Origin: Syngnathus acus
Taxonomy: Eukaryota; Chordata; Actinopteri; Syngnathiformes; Syngnathidae
Assembly (NCBI RefSeq): GCF_901709675.1
Contig: NC_051087.1
Coordinates: 7,528,884 to 7,592,883, forward strand
Reading direction: 5' to 3'
Length of the DNA stretch: 64,000 bases
In this document: piece after piece, positions 47,752 to 61,073 of the stretch
Position numbering within the stretch: position 1 is the first letter of the stretch
Layout of the letters: each line of letters opens with the position of its first letter
Translations under genes and position numbers: made by a program
The notes under the pieces: generated by a model
The model's input: only the letters and a program-made list of their open reading frames with translations
Told to the model about the DNA's origin: nothing
Database searches by the model: none

Positions 47752-47945
47752 ATATTCATGATCTCCCTTTTCAAAGGCTATCATCTCAAGGAAAACATGG
47801 TGAAGAAGTGGGTTTCTATGATACGTTGGGTCCCTAACTATATGTATTTCAATAGTAAATGTATTTTCATGATGTCTCTTTTCAAAGGTTATCTTCTCAA
47901 GGAAAACATGGTGAAGGAAACGGGTTTCTATGATACATTGGGGGT
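47752..47945 (+). repeat. Tandem duplication of the dnaja1 exon-2 start
   Basis: Two copies, offset by 111 bases, of a unit holding a 3' splice site (TTTTCAAAG/G), a short leader (TCTCAAGGAAAACATGGTGAA) and the first codons. The first copy's ATG is at 47797; the real one is at 47908. A one-base difference shifts the first copy's frame, but it stays open into the second copy. Confidence 0.85.
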
Positions 47946-50900
47946 GAAACCCCATGCAACTCCCGATGAACTGAAAAGGGCTTATCGCAAACTTGCTTTG
48001 AAGTATCATCCTGACAAGAATCCCACAGAAGGAGAGAGGGTAATAAAAAGTGTCCAAATTGTGACAATTTGTATCGGTCATGTTTTAATGAGAGTTTTTG
48101 GATTCTTTGTAGTTCAAGCAAATCTCACAGGCATATGAGGTGTTGTCAGATGCCAAGAAAAGAGAGATTTATGACCGGGGAGGAGAAGAGGCCATCAAAG
48201 AAGGAGGTGGTGGCGGTGGAGGAGGAAGCTTCGCATCACCGATGGACATATTTGACTTGTTTTTTGGAGGCGTGAGGCGGATGCACAGAGAGAGAAAAGG
48301 TACGTACACACGTCACTTGATTTTCTATAAGCTGTATTGGTATTTCTTTTATTGACAAACTACAGGGTGTTAGGCAAGTCTGTTTCTCTTTGCGTTCCCT
48401 TATAGCAGGGATGTCAAAGTCAAATTCACCAAGGGCCAAAACATTTGCGACAAGCCAACGGTCGGATTGTTGAAATGTTTATTAAAACATATTGGAATGA
48501 ACATAGCCTATTGAACCAAAACCTAATACAGTGTATATTATTCAATTCAATGAATAAGGCAATATTTTCTTATGGATCTGTCAGTCATTTCAAGTGAAAT
48601 CATTTTTCAACAGGCAAATGGATAAAAACGAACTTCCTTCAAAGAAAACCCCAATAAAAGAATAAAGCAATATTTTGTAATGGCTCTGTTAGTAACCTCA
48701 AGGGCAAACATTTTCAAATTCAACTGTTTTTAAAAACAAAATGTTTCTTAATATCAAGATAAATACATGAATGAGAGTGCATGCATTATGAACTGAAAAT
48801 GCATTACTGTGCTGCTCTATAATCCCACAGATCACTACTTTAAAATAAGAAAACATCTTCTGGTGTCTAATTGGTGACTTTTAAGGATAATTATTCAGTC
48901 TTGGACTTTATCTTGGCACTAAACAGACCAGGGTTCGATTGTAATGCTGGTCCGGACCTTTTGTGTATGTGTGAATACACGCAAATGAATCCTGGTGCCA
49001 ATTACAGAAACGGACCAAGACCCAGTGGTCTCGGTTCGCTTCCAAACGAACTCTGGTGCGGTTCGCTTCAGGTGGGAATAAAAATGTACAGTCTGAATAG
49101 GAACCACACCAAACGAAAAAAAATTCCAGACCAAACCCGCGGGCCTGGACTTTGACGTATAGCTTTATAATAACTCAATGACCTTTGAAAGCTATGAAAA
49201 CCCAACTTCCATTTCCGGAACGCTATTGATCTTAATTTTCTGTGGCAAAGTATGAAAACAAAAAAGCTGAGAAATTATTATTAATAAAGAGCAAATTTGA
49301 GTTTCAAAATTGTGAAATAGTTTTAGTAGGAGGTGGTAGGCCTCCAGTTCTTTTTCAGGGACACAAAACCCCCTTGCATGTATGGTACACATCTGTCTGG
49401 TGGCTGCTTTGAAAATTTTATCTGAAATCTGTGTTGAACACAAAACATTTTGATATGAGCTGTTATAAAGTGACAAAGTTTTGAAACACTCTGAATAGTA
49501 TTACATATATAAATTGCTATTTTTCTCCTCCCATGGCAGGGAAGAACATAGTGCACCAGATTTCAGTAACACTGGAAGATATTTATAATGGAGCCACAAG
49601 AAAACTTTCTGTCCAGAAAAATACTCTATGTGAGAGATGTGAAGGTATGTCTAAAGATTCAAAACTATGGTAAATGGAGTGCATTTTTTTTTTTTGAACG
49701 CTTTCCATCATTTGTTGCCCAAATGGCTTTATGGCGCCTCACAAAAACTCATCCACACACACATTGACATATCAGCATCACATACCAGCGGTGTCTCTGA
49801 GCTTCTTCATTGTAGTTGTAAGAATTTTAACAAACTTCGATTGGTCTTTTCTGACTGTATTTCTTGGATAGGCAAGATTAGGTCCTTTATCCTCTACTCA
49901 ACTGAAAGCTAACAAAGCCTTGTGACATCATTTGTTTTTAATCTAGGTGATAATTTCCAAGGAAACATTCCAGTCGATTCTTTACTTTTTGATGTAATTC
50001 CAGAGAATGTCTGAAAAAGAGACCTGATTTAAAAATAATTGCAGAGAATGTCTGAAAAGAGACCTAATTTAAAAGCCATATTGAAAGTTGGGTATACCAC
50101 CAACATTAAGATGTTTTGGACTAATCAGAAGCCTAATGAGCTTTATAGAAAAGCACAGCAAAAACAATCTAACGCTTGTTATACATATTTTACGACAAAG
50201 AAATTTTCCACCAATGTCTCAATGCCAGACTTCGATTCATCTTGGACAAAAGGCCAGAATATTTGAAAACAAGATAAAAATGGACTTTTTGTGTGAACAA
50301 GGCCTTTGTTATTGTGAACAACTGCCATAGCCCAGAAATTGAACTCTAACAGCTTGTGAAATATTGCATCGACAGGTCGTGGCAGTCGTAAAGGGGCAGC
50401 CCAGATGTGCATGTCGTGCCATGGTACGGGCATGCAGGTTCGAGTACACCAACTAGTGCCGGGTATGGTCCAGCAGGTGTCCACAGTGTGTCACAGCTGT
50501 CAGGGCCAAGGTCAGCGAATCAGTCAGAAGGACCGCTGCAAAGCGTGCGGTGGTCGGAAGATGCTGCGACAGAAGAAGATTCTGGAAGTCCACATTGACA
50601 AGGGTAAGAACGAAGGAAGATCCAACCATAATGTCGAATTGTCAATGAAGGATCAAGCTAAACCTTACATTGTACAGGGATGAAAGACGGGCAGAAGATC
50701 ATGTTTCACGGGGAGGGAGACCAGGAGCCAGGTCTTGAGCCAGGTGACATCATCATTGTACTGGACCTGCAAGAACATCCCCGTTTCACAAGGTACCATT
50801 TTCACCTCTAAATGGTAATTATTTACACTGTGCGTAGGTTTGTAGGCTAGGAGTCTATCACAATCTGTATGGGCTGGATAAGTGCACCACATTTGCACAG

Positions 50901-51571
50901 TGATATTCTCCCCGGGCGGCACGGTGATGCCAATTTTGCAATGCACTTCCAGGAGAGGAGAGAATTTGACCATGTCGATGGAGTTGCAACTGGTAGAAGC
51001 TTTGTGTGGGTTCCAGAAGCCTGTCCAGACACTTGACAACCGAACCCTCCTCATCACGTCCCATCCAGGTCACAAGCACACTGTCAACTTCTTGCAAAAA
51101 GGTCCCGACTAAAACCAGTTAATAGATGCAAGGCTGTCTTTTGACCCACAGGGGAACTGATCAAACCCGGGGACACCAAGTGCGTCTGCAATGAGGGGAT
51201 GCCAATGTATCGCCGGCCATTTGAGAAGGGCAAACTCATTATTCACTTTTCTGTAAGCGAGCCACGTTTGCGCATACACGTCACACATTGTCTCACAAGC
51301 TGTAACGTTTCATTTAACCCAAATTCCCTTCCTCTAGGTGGTGTTCCCCAAAGCCGACTTCCTCCCAAAGAACAGACTGAAGGAGCTCGAGCGCTACCTT
51401 CCGGTGAAGGTGGACGCAGAGCAGCCGGAGAGTATGGAGGATGACCTCTACATCTACGCCGACCTTGAGGACTGTGACCTTGAGAGCCGCAAACGGCACA
51501 GGCATCAGCACTACTACATGGATGAAGATGACTATGCCAGCACCGGAGGTGTTCAGTGCCAGACGTCTTAA
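47908..51571 (+). CDS. dnaja1: DnaJ homolog subfamily A member 1 (type I Hsp40), complete
   Basis: This encodes a cytosolic Hsp70 co-chaperone. Exons: 47908-48039, 48113-48299, 49540-49644, 50376-50603, 50678-50792, 50953-51068, 51152-51252 and 51338-51571, total 405 residues (human 397). The J domain has the HPD motif (KYHPDKNP). It is followed by a Gly-rich linker with an extra-long Gly run ([10 protein letters not shown]), four CxxCxGxG-type zinc motifs ([30 protein letters not shown]), the substrate-binding domain ([33 protein letters not shown]) and an acidic tail. It ends in CQTS, a farnesylation CaaX box. The chosen ATG matches the family N-terminus ([15 protein letters not shown]). 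A non-coding exon is probably at 47120-47163. Confidence 0.97.
48406..48470. mobile_element. hAT-like element end (fragment)
   Basis: CAGGGATGTCAAAGTCAAAT followed by a GGGCC motif resembles the left end of the hAT family seen elsewhere in the window. It lies in a dnaja1 intron. The right end was not found, so its length is unknown. Confidence 0.4.
50001..50080. repeat. Short tandem duplication (about 40 bp unit) in a dnaja1 intron
   Basis: Two adjacent units share CAGAGAATGTCTGAAAAGAG with a few differences. They lie between coding exons and carry no consistent splice signals. Confidence 0.75.
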
Positions 51572-52488
51572 ACATCCACTTTGCATTCCAAAACCTTCAT
51601 CTTCTAAAGTTAAGCGCCTTTTTAAAAAAAAAATAATAATAATCTCATGCACTTTTTTTGGAGGGGGGGTTAACTTTTCTCAGTTGTCAAACTGAACCAC
51701 AAAACTGTGTTTGTCGTCATTATTTTTGAAACTCTGAAGGACTTAATTGGTGTTGCTGCTGTAATGACAATGTAAGAAAATGAAATAAGTCCTCTTTTTG
51801 TCCCGATAACAGTTTTTTTATGCGGGGCGTGGCATTCTGCTACAATGCCAATATAATATAGAATAACCTTTTATAGTATTACTGAATCACTTGCTGTTGT
51901 AAACATTTCGTCAATGACCTGTTCAATCCAATGTGTGTGTGTTAAAATGGAGTGTGCATGCTCACTTTTATTACATGGATGCTATTTTTTAAACATTTCT
52001 TAATTTTAAAAATGTGACTGACAAAGCTAAGCAGCGAAACAATGCTTGAAATTTTTCAGTTGAAAGTCTAATATTTAACTTTGGTTCAACAATTAATTCC
52101 CTACTGCCATATTAAGTGTGGTCTTTGTTTTGCTTTTGTACCTGTCATGAAAGGAGACAATTTACAAGTCGGCAAAAAAAAAACATCCTAAATGAGCCAA
52201 ACTGTCTGCTGTTCCAGTCGTGTTTAAGATTCAGAAACTTTTAGGAACTGCAGTTGATTTGGTTTTTACTTCAATGTTTACTTGGATACACCACTGGAAG
52301 CATTAGCATGTTATAAATGTTAGGGAATGACATCTGGAAATATAAATGACACGTTTTAATCAACAGAAAGAGTTTAAGGCCTGCAAGTCATTCATTTTGT
52401 CTCATGTCATGGTGGTTGTCAAACTGGTTGTTGTTGACTGTAAATGCCATGTTGGTAGGTGGCTCTGCAGCTGTGTTAATCTTACCTC

Positions 52489-52494
52489 AATAAA
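52489..52494 (+). terminator. Poly(A) signal of dnaja1
   Basis: AATAAA followed by TG-rich sequence, about 0.9 kb after the dnaja1 stop. A closer canonical signal was not seen in the 3' UTR. Confidence 0.6.
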
Positions 52495-52509
52495 TGATTG
52501 TCTTAAGGA

Positions 52510-54740
52510 ATTTTGAAATTATTTGATGATACACTAAGGTGCATCCATTCTCAACAAAATGCATATTTAGAAGCAAAGATGTATTTTTAATGTCCGACAC
52601 ATTTTTAAGGACGAGTTATTTATGTATCTGACTTACCCAATTTACAAAAGCATACAAATATGCTGACAGTCTAATTGAAATCCTAACCAGTTGTAAAACA
52701 CATAGCTGCAATTCGAGAAAATATATTTCGCATACTCTTGAAGTATAGCCGCTTGCAAAACCAATTGCAGCCAAGACAAAACAGCTTTAATTTGGCAAGA
52801 GACAGATTTATAAAAGTGAATCCTCAAAGAAGTTCTCCACAGTATTCTCGTTTTTTTTTTGGTGAATTCTCAAATATCGCGAGAATTCAGCGTGCAGGCA
52901 AGCGTACAGCTTCTCGACACTGACAACAATCCATCCATTTGAAAACATTTTGAAGTCTTGAACGAAACTTTAGAGCATTCCACAGCCCTACAACATCCTG
53001 ATGAGCGCATCTTAAAAGCTGGTAGGTACTTTGCAGTACTCAATACTCGGGCAAAGAATAGGTTCAAGAGCGTTTATAATTCCAATATTAATCCGCAAAT
53101 GTATAAACATAAATATATCATTAACTTCAAAGCAAGGTACAAGTAAGGAATGAGTCACATATTTACAAAATTTTAACGTAATGGCAGCTGGTGTAGTTGC
53201 TTTTGAGAATATTCGTGACTATCAACATTTCAGGAAAATAAATAAAGGTTTCAAAGACACTAAAGCACTGTACGTAAGTTGTTTACAACAGTGTCTAACC
53301 GGTAGATGGCGCCAAAGCTACTGTGAAAGACAATGCACGCCTGCATGTGTTAATGGGACCCAAGAAAAAAAGCAATTATCCATATAAACACGAACAACTA
53401 TAAGGAAGATTTTGGGAATTTTACTGATTCTCATTTCTGACAGTGGCAAGCAGAGATACATACGTTTATATTTACAATGGCAGATGACTGCCAGTACCAT
53501 AGGAAAGAAATACAGTATGATTTGCACCTTTACATTACTGAGAGTTGTTTGTACTACAGAAGAGTAATACGTGACGTCACGTTAATTGTACGTACTGTAC
53601 GATATTCATACAACGTGCGTCACTGGAGCTTCACGGAGACTTTAGTGTTGTTGTCATGCAAATGCTAAAATAGCTCGATCTGAGTAATAATTAGCACTGA
53701 GGTAGCATGCAGAAAGAGACAATACTGAAAAAAAACCAGATACAAAAACATTTACAAAAGTGCATTAGAAACAAAAAATTACATATAATGCATTATTATA
53801 CTCCTGATACTGTTTGTTTACGGCCAAACAAAGAACCGACATTGTTTTGTAAAAGTATTGTCACAGCAGTTCACCATCATGCATTTTCATATCGAAATAC
53901 AAAATAGATGAAAATGAGTGAGTTTACACTGTGCTGGCAAAATTGAAACCATTATGAAGTAGGCACTACTAGTATTAAGGACCTACTTTGATTGAGCGTT
54001 CATAGACACGATACAACCATTAAATGTAAATACATGAATAAATCATCTGTTTAGAAAAGAAGTCATCTGATCACTGTAGTAAAAAGAGTTCTCACAGAAA
54101 TGCTGCATCCGTTTTCATTGTTTTGTTGTCAGATGAGCTTGGCAACCTACGTCCACAATATTTCTCTTTTAGCTATGTCCGTTTTTCTTCTCTCACCTGC
54201 AGTGAAGCTTTTTTTTTTTCTTAACTCATACAGGTGCCAATCAAGTTTCATTTAATGTGATATTGGTTATCTGGGGTTTAATTGTTGTCAATCCTTGCGA
54301 GCCCATGAAAAACCCGTTCGACAAGGGTATTATTGTTTTAATGCTGAGAATATATGATCGCCTGAAGATCATAACTGCAGCTCCTGGGCCATATTTACAT
54401 GTTCACAAGATTGCTACATATGTTAACCAGCACTATAATCCTAAAATATTATATTTCTTCCATTTTTTTTAGTTTTTTGCATCCACCTGTCCATCTTAGG
54501 TACGCTGTGATGTTGAGGCAAAAGGACCAGTCAGTCACAAGGTGAGCCCACTCCAGCATCAGCTATTCTACTTTAGTAGTATATCTGTCTGTATGCTGTA
54601 TGGTCTGATGCATAAAAGCACCTTTAGTAGACTCATTGTGATTAGTTGTTCGTCTGGTTTGTGTCGTGTCTCAATTCAGTATTCGTTGCACGTTGGGATG
54701 CAAACATCACGTGTGAGATTCTCCGTATCATCCAAGACCC
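52510..54740. other. Convergent intergenic stretch (dnaja1 / smu1 3' ends)
   Basis: AT-rich DNA between two genes pointing at each other. No supported exon was found. The smu1 3' UTR must lie at the right edge, but its poly(A) site was not identified. Confidence 0.5.
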
Positions 54741-54752
54741 TGAGTCATCAGT

Positions 54753-57700
54753 CTAAGGCTTCCACAGCCTCAGGAGGCCGTCCACGCTGTAAGTAGCAAT
54801 CAGATTCTCATGTGGGTGGTGAGTGATGCCAATTACATCTTTCTCATGGACCTGCAGTGGGCACAAAAGCACATTCTCCTCTAGCCATATATATTTTCTG
54901 GTTAAGTCGTCCCAAATTCTTACATAACGCTGGCAACCTGAATTTAAGTAAATTATAATGCTCATACATGTTCCCTGCGGGCTTTTGATCATGAACGAGT
55001 ATTCTGCGCAGGGCCTACCGTCAGAGTTTTCTCCAGTCTTGCTGTCGCGTAGTTGAAGCAGTAGAGCACCAAGTCCTCTCCTACGCAGTAAATCCACTCA
55101 CCTCGCGGGGACACTGCGCTGCACACAAACTTTGCTCCCGACTTTCTATCTGCACTAAACGTCTTGACAGTCTGAGAAGGAACCAAGCAAAGAAACTCAT
55201 AATACCCTCCATGGAAAAAAAATGACAAGTTTTGACTGAGACCAAAATGTTTATCACGTTGATTTCTATTATACTCAAAGCTAATATACTAACGTTGAAT
55301 TTGACTACGTGAGAGGGCCAACAAGAAGAAAGCTTTCAATATGATGTAGTCACTGCAAATTAAACTAAAAATAATGAACATAATATTTCTCTGACTGCAA
55401 AAATTGTTTACACTGGTCAACAGCAAATTTGAAGATCCATTTAAGTGTCTCTAAATGTATTTTTTGACACTAACTCAAAAATGTTTATCCCCTTTTCTAG
55501 CACTATGTTTTTCAGATTCACTTTTAGTTTTTAAATTTGACCAATTAAAGTTTATGCAAAAAGTTTATTATTTTATGAATTTACTGTTATATTGTGACGG
55601 TAAAGAAAAAAATCTACCTGTTGCTGAACCTAACCCGTAAATCATAAATATTACTGAATGTAAAAATAGAGAATAACATGGGCAGACTCAGAGTAGGTGC
55701 AAAAAAACCCATCTGAATATGAAAAAAATTGCCAAAACATGTTAACCAATAATATTTGTAAAGATGGATTTGTTTTTAGCATTTGCTTTGGCACACATTA
55801 TTGCAGGTGGTAACAAATTGCGTCACTCTATACATACAGACAGTGTGAGTTGTTTCAATATAAATAACTGTATGATGTGATGTGATCCCTCTTACCTGAC
55901 CCTGCGTGTTCATGACAACAACCGTGCTGGAATGGTTGCAAACCACAAAGAGCTGTGGATTTTGGGGAAGAGTGATCACGTTGTTCACAGGGACATCCGA
56001 AGCCCGCGACAGAGACTTAAACGTGTGGATGCATTCACAAGTTTTGCTGTTCCAAATCTAAAATACACACACACAATAGTAATCATCCATTAAATAAAAC
56101 AATCATCAGATGAACTGTAATTCAATAAATCAATAAAAACATCAGCGCCAGCACTTTTTTCGCACTCTTTTTTTTTTTTTGCATTTATTTGTCTCTTTAA
56201 GTTATCCAATAATAATTGTGCAGTTGTTTTAATAAAAGCTTTCCATTCACGCTGCTTAGTGACTGGAATAAAGTTTTTTTTAAATGGTGAAACTGCATGA
56301 CACTAATTGCGTTATGCGTTCAAAAACTCCAAGGTGGCATCGTGTCTCATCTGATCGCCCACTGTACCTTAACAGTACCGTCCGATGATGCGCTGATGAT
56401 ATGAAATCCATCCTGTGTGAAAGATGCATCATTCACAAACGACAGATGTCCATTTAACTCCTTCAGTGTTTGGCCCGAACGCAGCTCATGGATCCTGAGT
56501 AAGACATAATAAGTAAACATGAAAGGAACCAACAAACAATTATCTTCATCTCAAGAAGACATTTAGTTTTTTTTAAGAATGGACAAAATATGTTGCTGAG
56601 CTGGGAGTTTTGTTTAAATTTTTCAGTGTCAAGCTGGGCTGTGACAAAAAAGCGCCTGTTGATTCACTGCATTCAGTCTAGGTTTAAAGAAATTTGTGAC
56701 TCCTAGAATAGCGCATGGTGGAGCACGTGTTGTTCCTGAGCACATGGAGTCTCGACTGCCCCCACGCAAATTTATGTGCTGGCGACAGGGGAACGGCTCA
56801 GCCCACACACCCCTGGAGACAGAAATAGAAATATCCAACTTCTTCATTGTGATAGAGTTTGTTGTTGAGTGTGTGTGTGCGTGCGTATGTGTGTGTTTTA
56901 TTAAAACTGTCAGTTGAAAAATGCTCATCACTTGGTTGCCAACAATTAGCAAAGATGGTATTTGTGAACTTATGGAGAATTCCCTTTGTAAATGATCCCA
57001 GTCCAATTTGTATTTTGTTGTAATGAAATAGCTTAAAAAATGCACCTGATGGTGCAGTCAAAAGATGCACTGAGGATTTGGTTGCTGTCCTTGGAGAAAC
57101 TCAGACAGGTCACACCTTGGTTGTGCGCATGCTCAAACCTGCGCAGGCACAGGCCACTCTGGATCTTCCACACCTTGCGCACAAAGGGAGCTTAAGATCA
57201 GGGGATGCTTTGAGAATAATTGTCAATTTTTGTCTATGTGAAGCCCTTTGAGACTGCTTGTGATTTAGGGCTATACAAATAAACTTGACTTGACTTGACT
57301 TGACAAAGACATACGCAGAAGGGTTTCATAAAATAAGTCCATAAAATAATAAGGAACCTTCTGCCTGCTGTGGCGTTGATGTATTTTGACAGTGCGATAC
57401 ATATCTAGCAATGATACACAACAAATCAGTGATTCCGAACAGTTTAGCCATGAGAGATTATCATTATTGACACGGAAAATTATTACTACTTTTATTATTA
57501 CGATTACAATACTTGATCGATGGCTGTACCTTTATTTTTCCATTCTGAGCGCCGGTGGCGAGTAGATCTGAATCCTGGCTGAAGCACACACACAACACTG
57601 CATCGTCCATCATCATAAAACTGTCTTGGGCCTGGTACTTTAAATCCTAAATCGAATACACGTAGAAAAGAGGATAGATTGTGTGAATGTCTTTCATAGA

Positions 57701-59857
57701 CAAATAGATCAGCTGACCTCTAGTGCCACTTATGGCGTTTACCTTGCTTATGTTGCCCGTGTGAAAGTTCCACACTTCAATGAATCCATCCACCGAGCCA
57801 GAGATTAAGTATTTGCCATCGGGAGAGAAACGGGCACATTCCACATGTGACCGACGTCCAAACTGCACATCAAATCAAAGTTTTCTTAATTTTGATTTTT
57901 ATATAACAAAATTGTAGGAATTACTTTTTAAAAATTAATTGTGCTCATTTCTGAAGCACATGTTTTTTAGCCATTTTTATCTGAATCTATCACTGCTAAT
58001 TCATTTTTTGTGCCCAGTGAACTTTGCCCTCAGAGTGCCTGAAGGTCACATGAAATAATGCCAAAAATTGATTTGCAACAAATGCATCAAGTCACAATTA
58101 TAGCCTGTGAGCACAGCTTTCCAGATTTTCAATTATTATTAATACATACAGTGTTGTTTACCTTAATGTGACGGTACAGTTGGGTTGGAAAAGTCTCTTT
58201 CTCTGCATATATGTCCTTTTTCCATGGGCTCTCGATGGTCATTTCAGGTGAGAGGCTCTCTGGTGAGTTCAGTCTCAACGACTCAAAAAAACAAAACAAA
58301 TTTACATTATTGCTTCATCCTGAAAGTTCCCCCAAAAGTCGATGATGCCTAACTTTATGTGTGTGTATTCATCGCAATGTGTGTTCAATAATGATTTTGG
58401 ATACTTACCCCGACTTGTTCCAGGAGGCCCATGAGGCGTGATGGCGGCACCACACTGACCTCCCTCACCAGCTCTTCTGCAATGGCCCTGCGTCGCTTCT
58501 CCTTGCTGCTACCTTTTGGGTATCCCTGCAAAAGGAAGGAAGACCAAGGTGTCCCTCTACCAAAATACCTGTGAGCTGTTTCACTGCGCTGCAGCAACCT
58601 GGATTGGACTCACCTCACGCGGGTCAAAATAGGAGAGTGTGAGCAGGTGTTCCAGGTGGCTGTACCTCTCGGGCTGGGTCTGCTTCAACATGATCATCGG
58701 GTCGGTTTGTCTGAGGAGTGAACGAGCAGCGCCCACCTCCCTCATCTCAATCAGCTCCATTACCACCTGTTGGAGTGAATTTAACAGGAAATTATACTGC
58801 ACATTCAAAATGTACATTTTTAAAATTACTTGTTTAAAAATGACCCAAATTGAGTAAGAACAGCTCAGTATCCTTTTGTGAGCAAATAACCACAATCATA
58901 TAAACATCGTGGAATTAATTGGTCTAGGATACAATGTCTATAAAAACTAAGCCACAATGAAATTTACCACTGTAAACCCAATATTTAGACATTCTTTCAC
59001 CGAGTTAAAGAGTGAAGAAGTGATTTTAAATTTCTTCTTGTTTCTGAGAAAAATCAAAAGTCACCTGTTCATAAAGGTCAATTAGTGTGTTGTCAGGCAA
59101 TTTGAGGGATTCAATTGCTAGCAAGACTGAGTCCCAGTGGCCTTTTTGGATGTCTGCGATGAAGCTGTCGATACTCTCCACGGTGTTGAGCGAGACTGTT
59201 GTCTCTTCCTGTAACGTGGTCAAGGTCCTGTAGAGGTTGTTCTCCTTCAGGTATTGCATTATAAGGCGAATGACACTACAGAAAGAAGGAAGAACTTGAG
59301 AAATCCATTGTTTGTGTTAAGTTTTGGGCCACATATTTTTGTAGTCTTAATATTTGTATGATGAATTGCACAAAAATTATAACAAGAAGAGGAATAATAA
59401 TAATTCTACACGTGGATCACATGTTGCCACCGAGTGGTGCTGATGTTCTTCTCTTAAGCCAACTGTGCTCGTTAAACCTTTTTTAACACATTGTAAGAAA
59501 ATCCGCTAGAGCGCTTTTCCCCAAAGGAAGCAAATGAAATGTAATTATGGACCATCAAAAGCTTACAGGCTGGCGCTTTACGTCAACAGGCACATGCATA
59601 TAAAACCTTGTCTCCTCGCAGCATAATCATTCTGCACATATAATTACAACACCAAATGAGGACTTTGGCATTCATCAAAAAGAATAAGTAGCTGCATTTC
59701 AAACTGAATAGTAAAAATAATATTGCAAATATCACCGCATTTTAAAAAAGATGTAACGTGCAATTATCAAGGTGCCCTAATCGGCGAATGAGTTAAATGT
59801 ATTCAATTAATTAATTCAAATGTTTTCTTACTCCGAGGGCTCCATCTCCATAGCCAT
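54753..59857 (-). CDS. smu1: SMU1 WD40-repeat splicing factor, complete
   Basis: This encodes a spliceosomal B-complex protein that works with RED. Minus-strand exons: 59857-59832, 59275-59065, 58766-58614, 58525-58409, 58281-58162, 57862-57743, 57646-57530, 57173-57046, 56494-56368, 56057-55896, 55171-55019 and 54851-54753. All phases join, giving 510 residues (human 513). The LisH/CTLH N-terminus ([36 protein letters not shown]) is followed by a linker, then the WD40 propeller ([40 protein letters not shown]) ending in LLRLWKP. The linker exon 58281-58162 is much diverged from the family ([16 protein letters not shown]) except at [10 protein letters not shown]. Teleosts can carry two copies (smu1a/b), and I cannot tell which this is. 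Confidence 0.95.
57236..57302 (+). mobile_element. LINE (L2-like) 3' tail fragment
   Basis: The 67 bases include AAGCCCTTTGAGACTGCTTG and CTATACAAATAAACTTGACT followed by (CTTGA)n repeats. This is the familiar 3' end of fish L2-type LINEs. Located in a smu1 intron between exons 57646-57530 and 57173-57046. Confidence 0.8.
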
Positions 59858-61060
59858 GCTGACGTTATCTTCTGCAGATGCTGCAACAGACTGAAGTGCG
59901 TGGTGACTGCGCGCTCGTCAAAGCCACGTGCAGCTGGTCCATCGAGGCCCCGCCCACTGCACGTGTTACTCGTGCGTGTCGTTCGGCTTGCAACAACAGT
60001 CTCGACCCCCCATCCCGCCAGCCCCCCCCCCCCCCCACCCCACCCCAAAATGCTATACAAAAGACCGAGCGGCTGCACCCCGCCCTCCTCCCTGACGCAT
60101 ACCGACACATTCTGGCCAAGCACGTTTCGATGATGCTGCCCCATCAATCAACATCCAGCATCAGCACCACGCGGGAACATCCCACGTGTTTTAAAGCGTA
60201 CACGGGGCCCAAAACATACATCTTCTGGAGAGAAACGTGATATGTTAAACAAAATGAATTCCTTAAATCTGAATGGATTTTTATGTATGTATGCAGCGTA
60301 CCCGAAATGCACTTTTCCATAGGCAATACGTATGTATGCATGTTATTTATTTACCTTTTTAATCAATTAGGGAAAACAAGGCAGCACAGTGAAATAGTGG
60401 TTAGCACATCTGCCTCGAAGTTCTGGGGTTCAGTGTTTGAATCTGATGACAGATTTAAAATGAAATGATAGAAATTTGCAAAACTGTCCAAAAACCTCAC
60501 CGTTTTTTATGTTGTCTTCCTGGTGTTCGTTAAGATTTATGTATGTATCTCGTTTAGGAGGCAATACAACTGTTTACGCTCACCAGTCCTGCCAATCAAC
60601 AATTTTATTCTATCGTAATTTACGATTTGTTGCATTGATTTAGCTGTTTTCCTTCAGATTGGTCATCTAAATTGTGTGTAAAATATTTGTCCACCATTTA
60701 AAACACACTTACATTATTTTTCTTTAACTTATCTCCAATGAAAGCGTACGTAAAATGACAGCGTACCTATTGGAAAATGTGTATCAAATATGGCCTTTGA
60801 ACGCTAAAGTCTGTTCACTTTGACTGTCAATCGCATTTATATGCGGGGTATTCTAACAGCGCAAATTGTGTGTTCATCTCGCGAGATCTACAACTTAACG
60901 AGACCCAAGTTGGCGTTAATTGGTCAGTCGCCGAAACGTGACGACAAAGTTTTCCCATAATTGGTGTTTAGAATAGGATGAGGAAGTGGCTATTTCCGTT
61001 TGGCTAAATCTTTAAAACCCTAACGTGCTGTCATGTTCTTATGTTGTTCCTTCTGTGCTT
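59858..61060. other. smu1 promoter region and intergenic DNA
   Basis: 59860-60180 is GC/CpG-rich with a poly-C run (60026-60041), as expected of a TATA-less housekeeping promoter for smu1. A tRNA-like SINE fragment (GCAGCACAGTGAAATAGTGG onward) is at about 60383-60450. The last bases before 61060 hold the perilipin gene 5' end. No coding exon was supported; open frames across the CpG block are compositional. Confidence 0.55.
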
Positions 61061-61073
61061 TTAGGTAGCCAAC

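Noticed and set aside
47650-47907. Upstream extension of the dnaja1 frame to an earlier Met at 47650
   Set aside because: The added residues match no DnaJ protein and lie before the intron acceptor. The family start is MVKET at 47908. Only the 111-bp duplication was reported.
50039-50330. Possible alternative dnaja1 exon in the intron ([10 protein letters not shown])
   Set aside because: It is part of a 40-bp tandem duplication with no acceptor/donor pair in phase and no counterpart in DnaJ proteins.
59803-60240. Overlapping open frames on both strands upstream of smu1
   Set aside because: They lie in the GC-rich promoter block and show composition effects (poly-Gly/poly-Pro), with no splice support.
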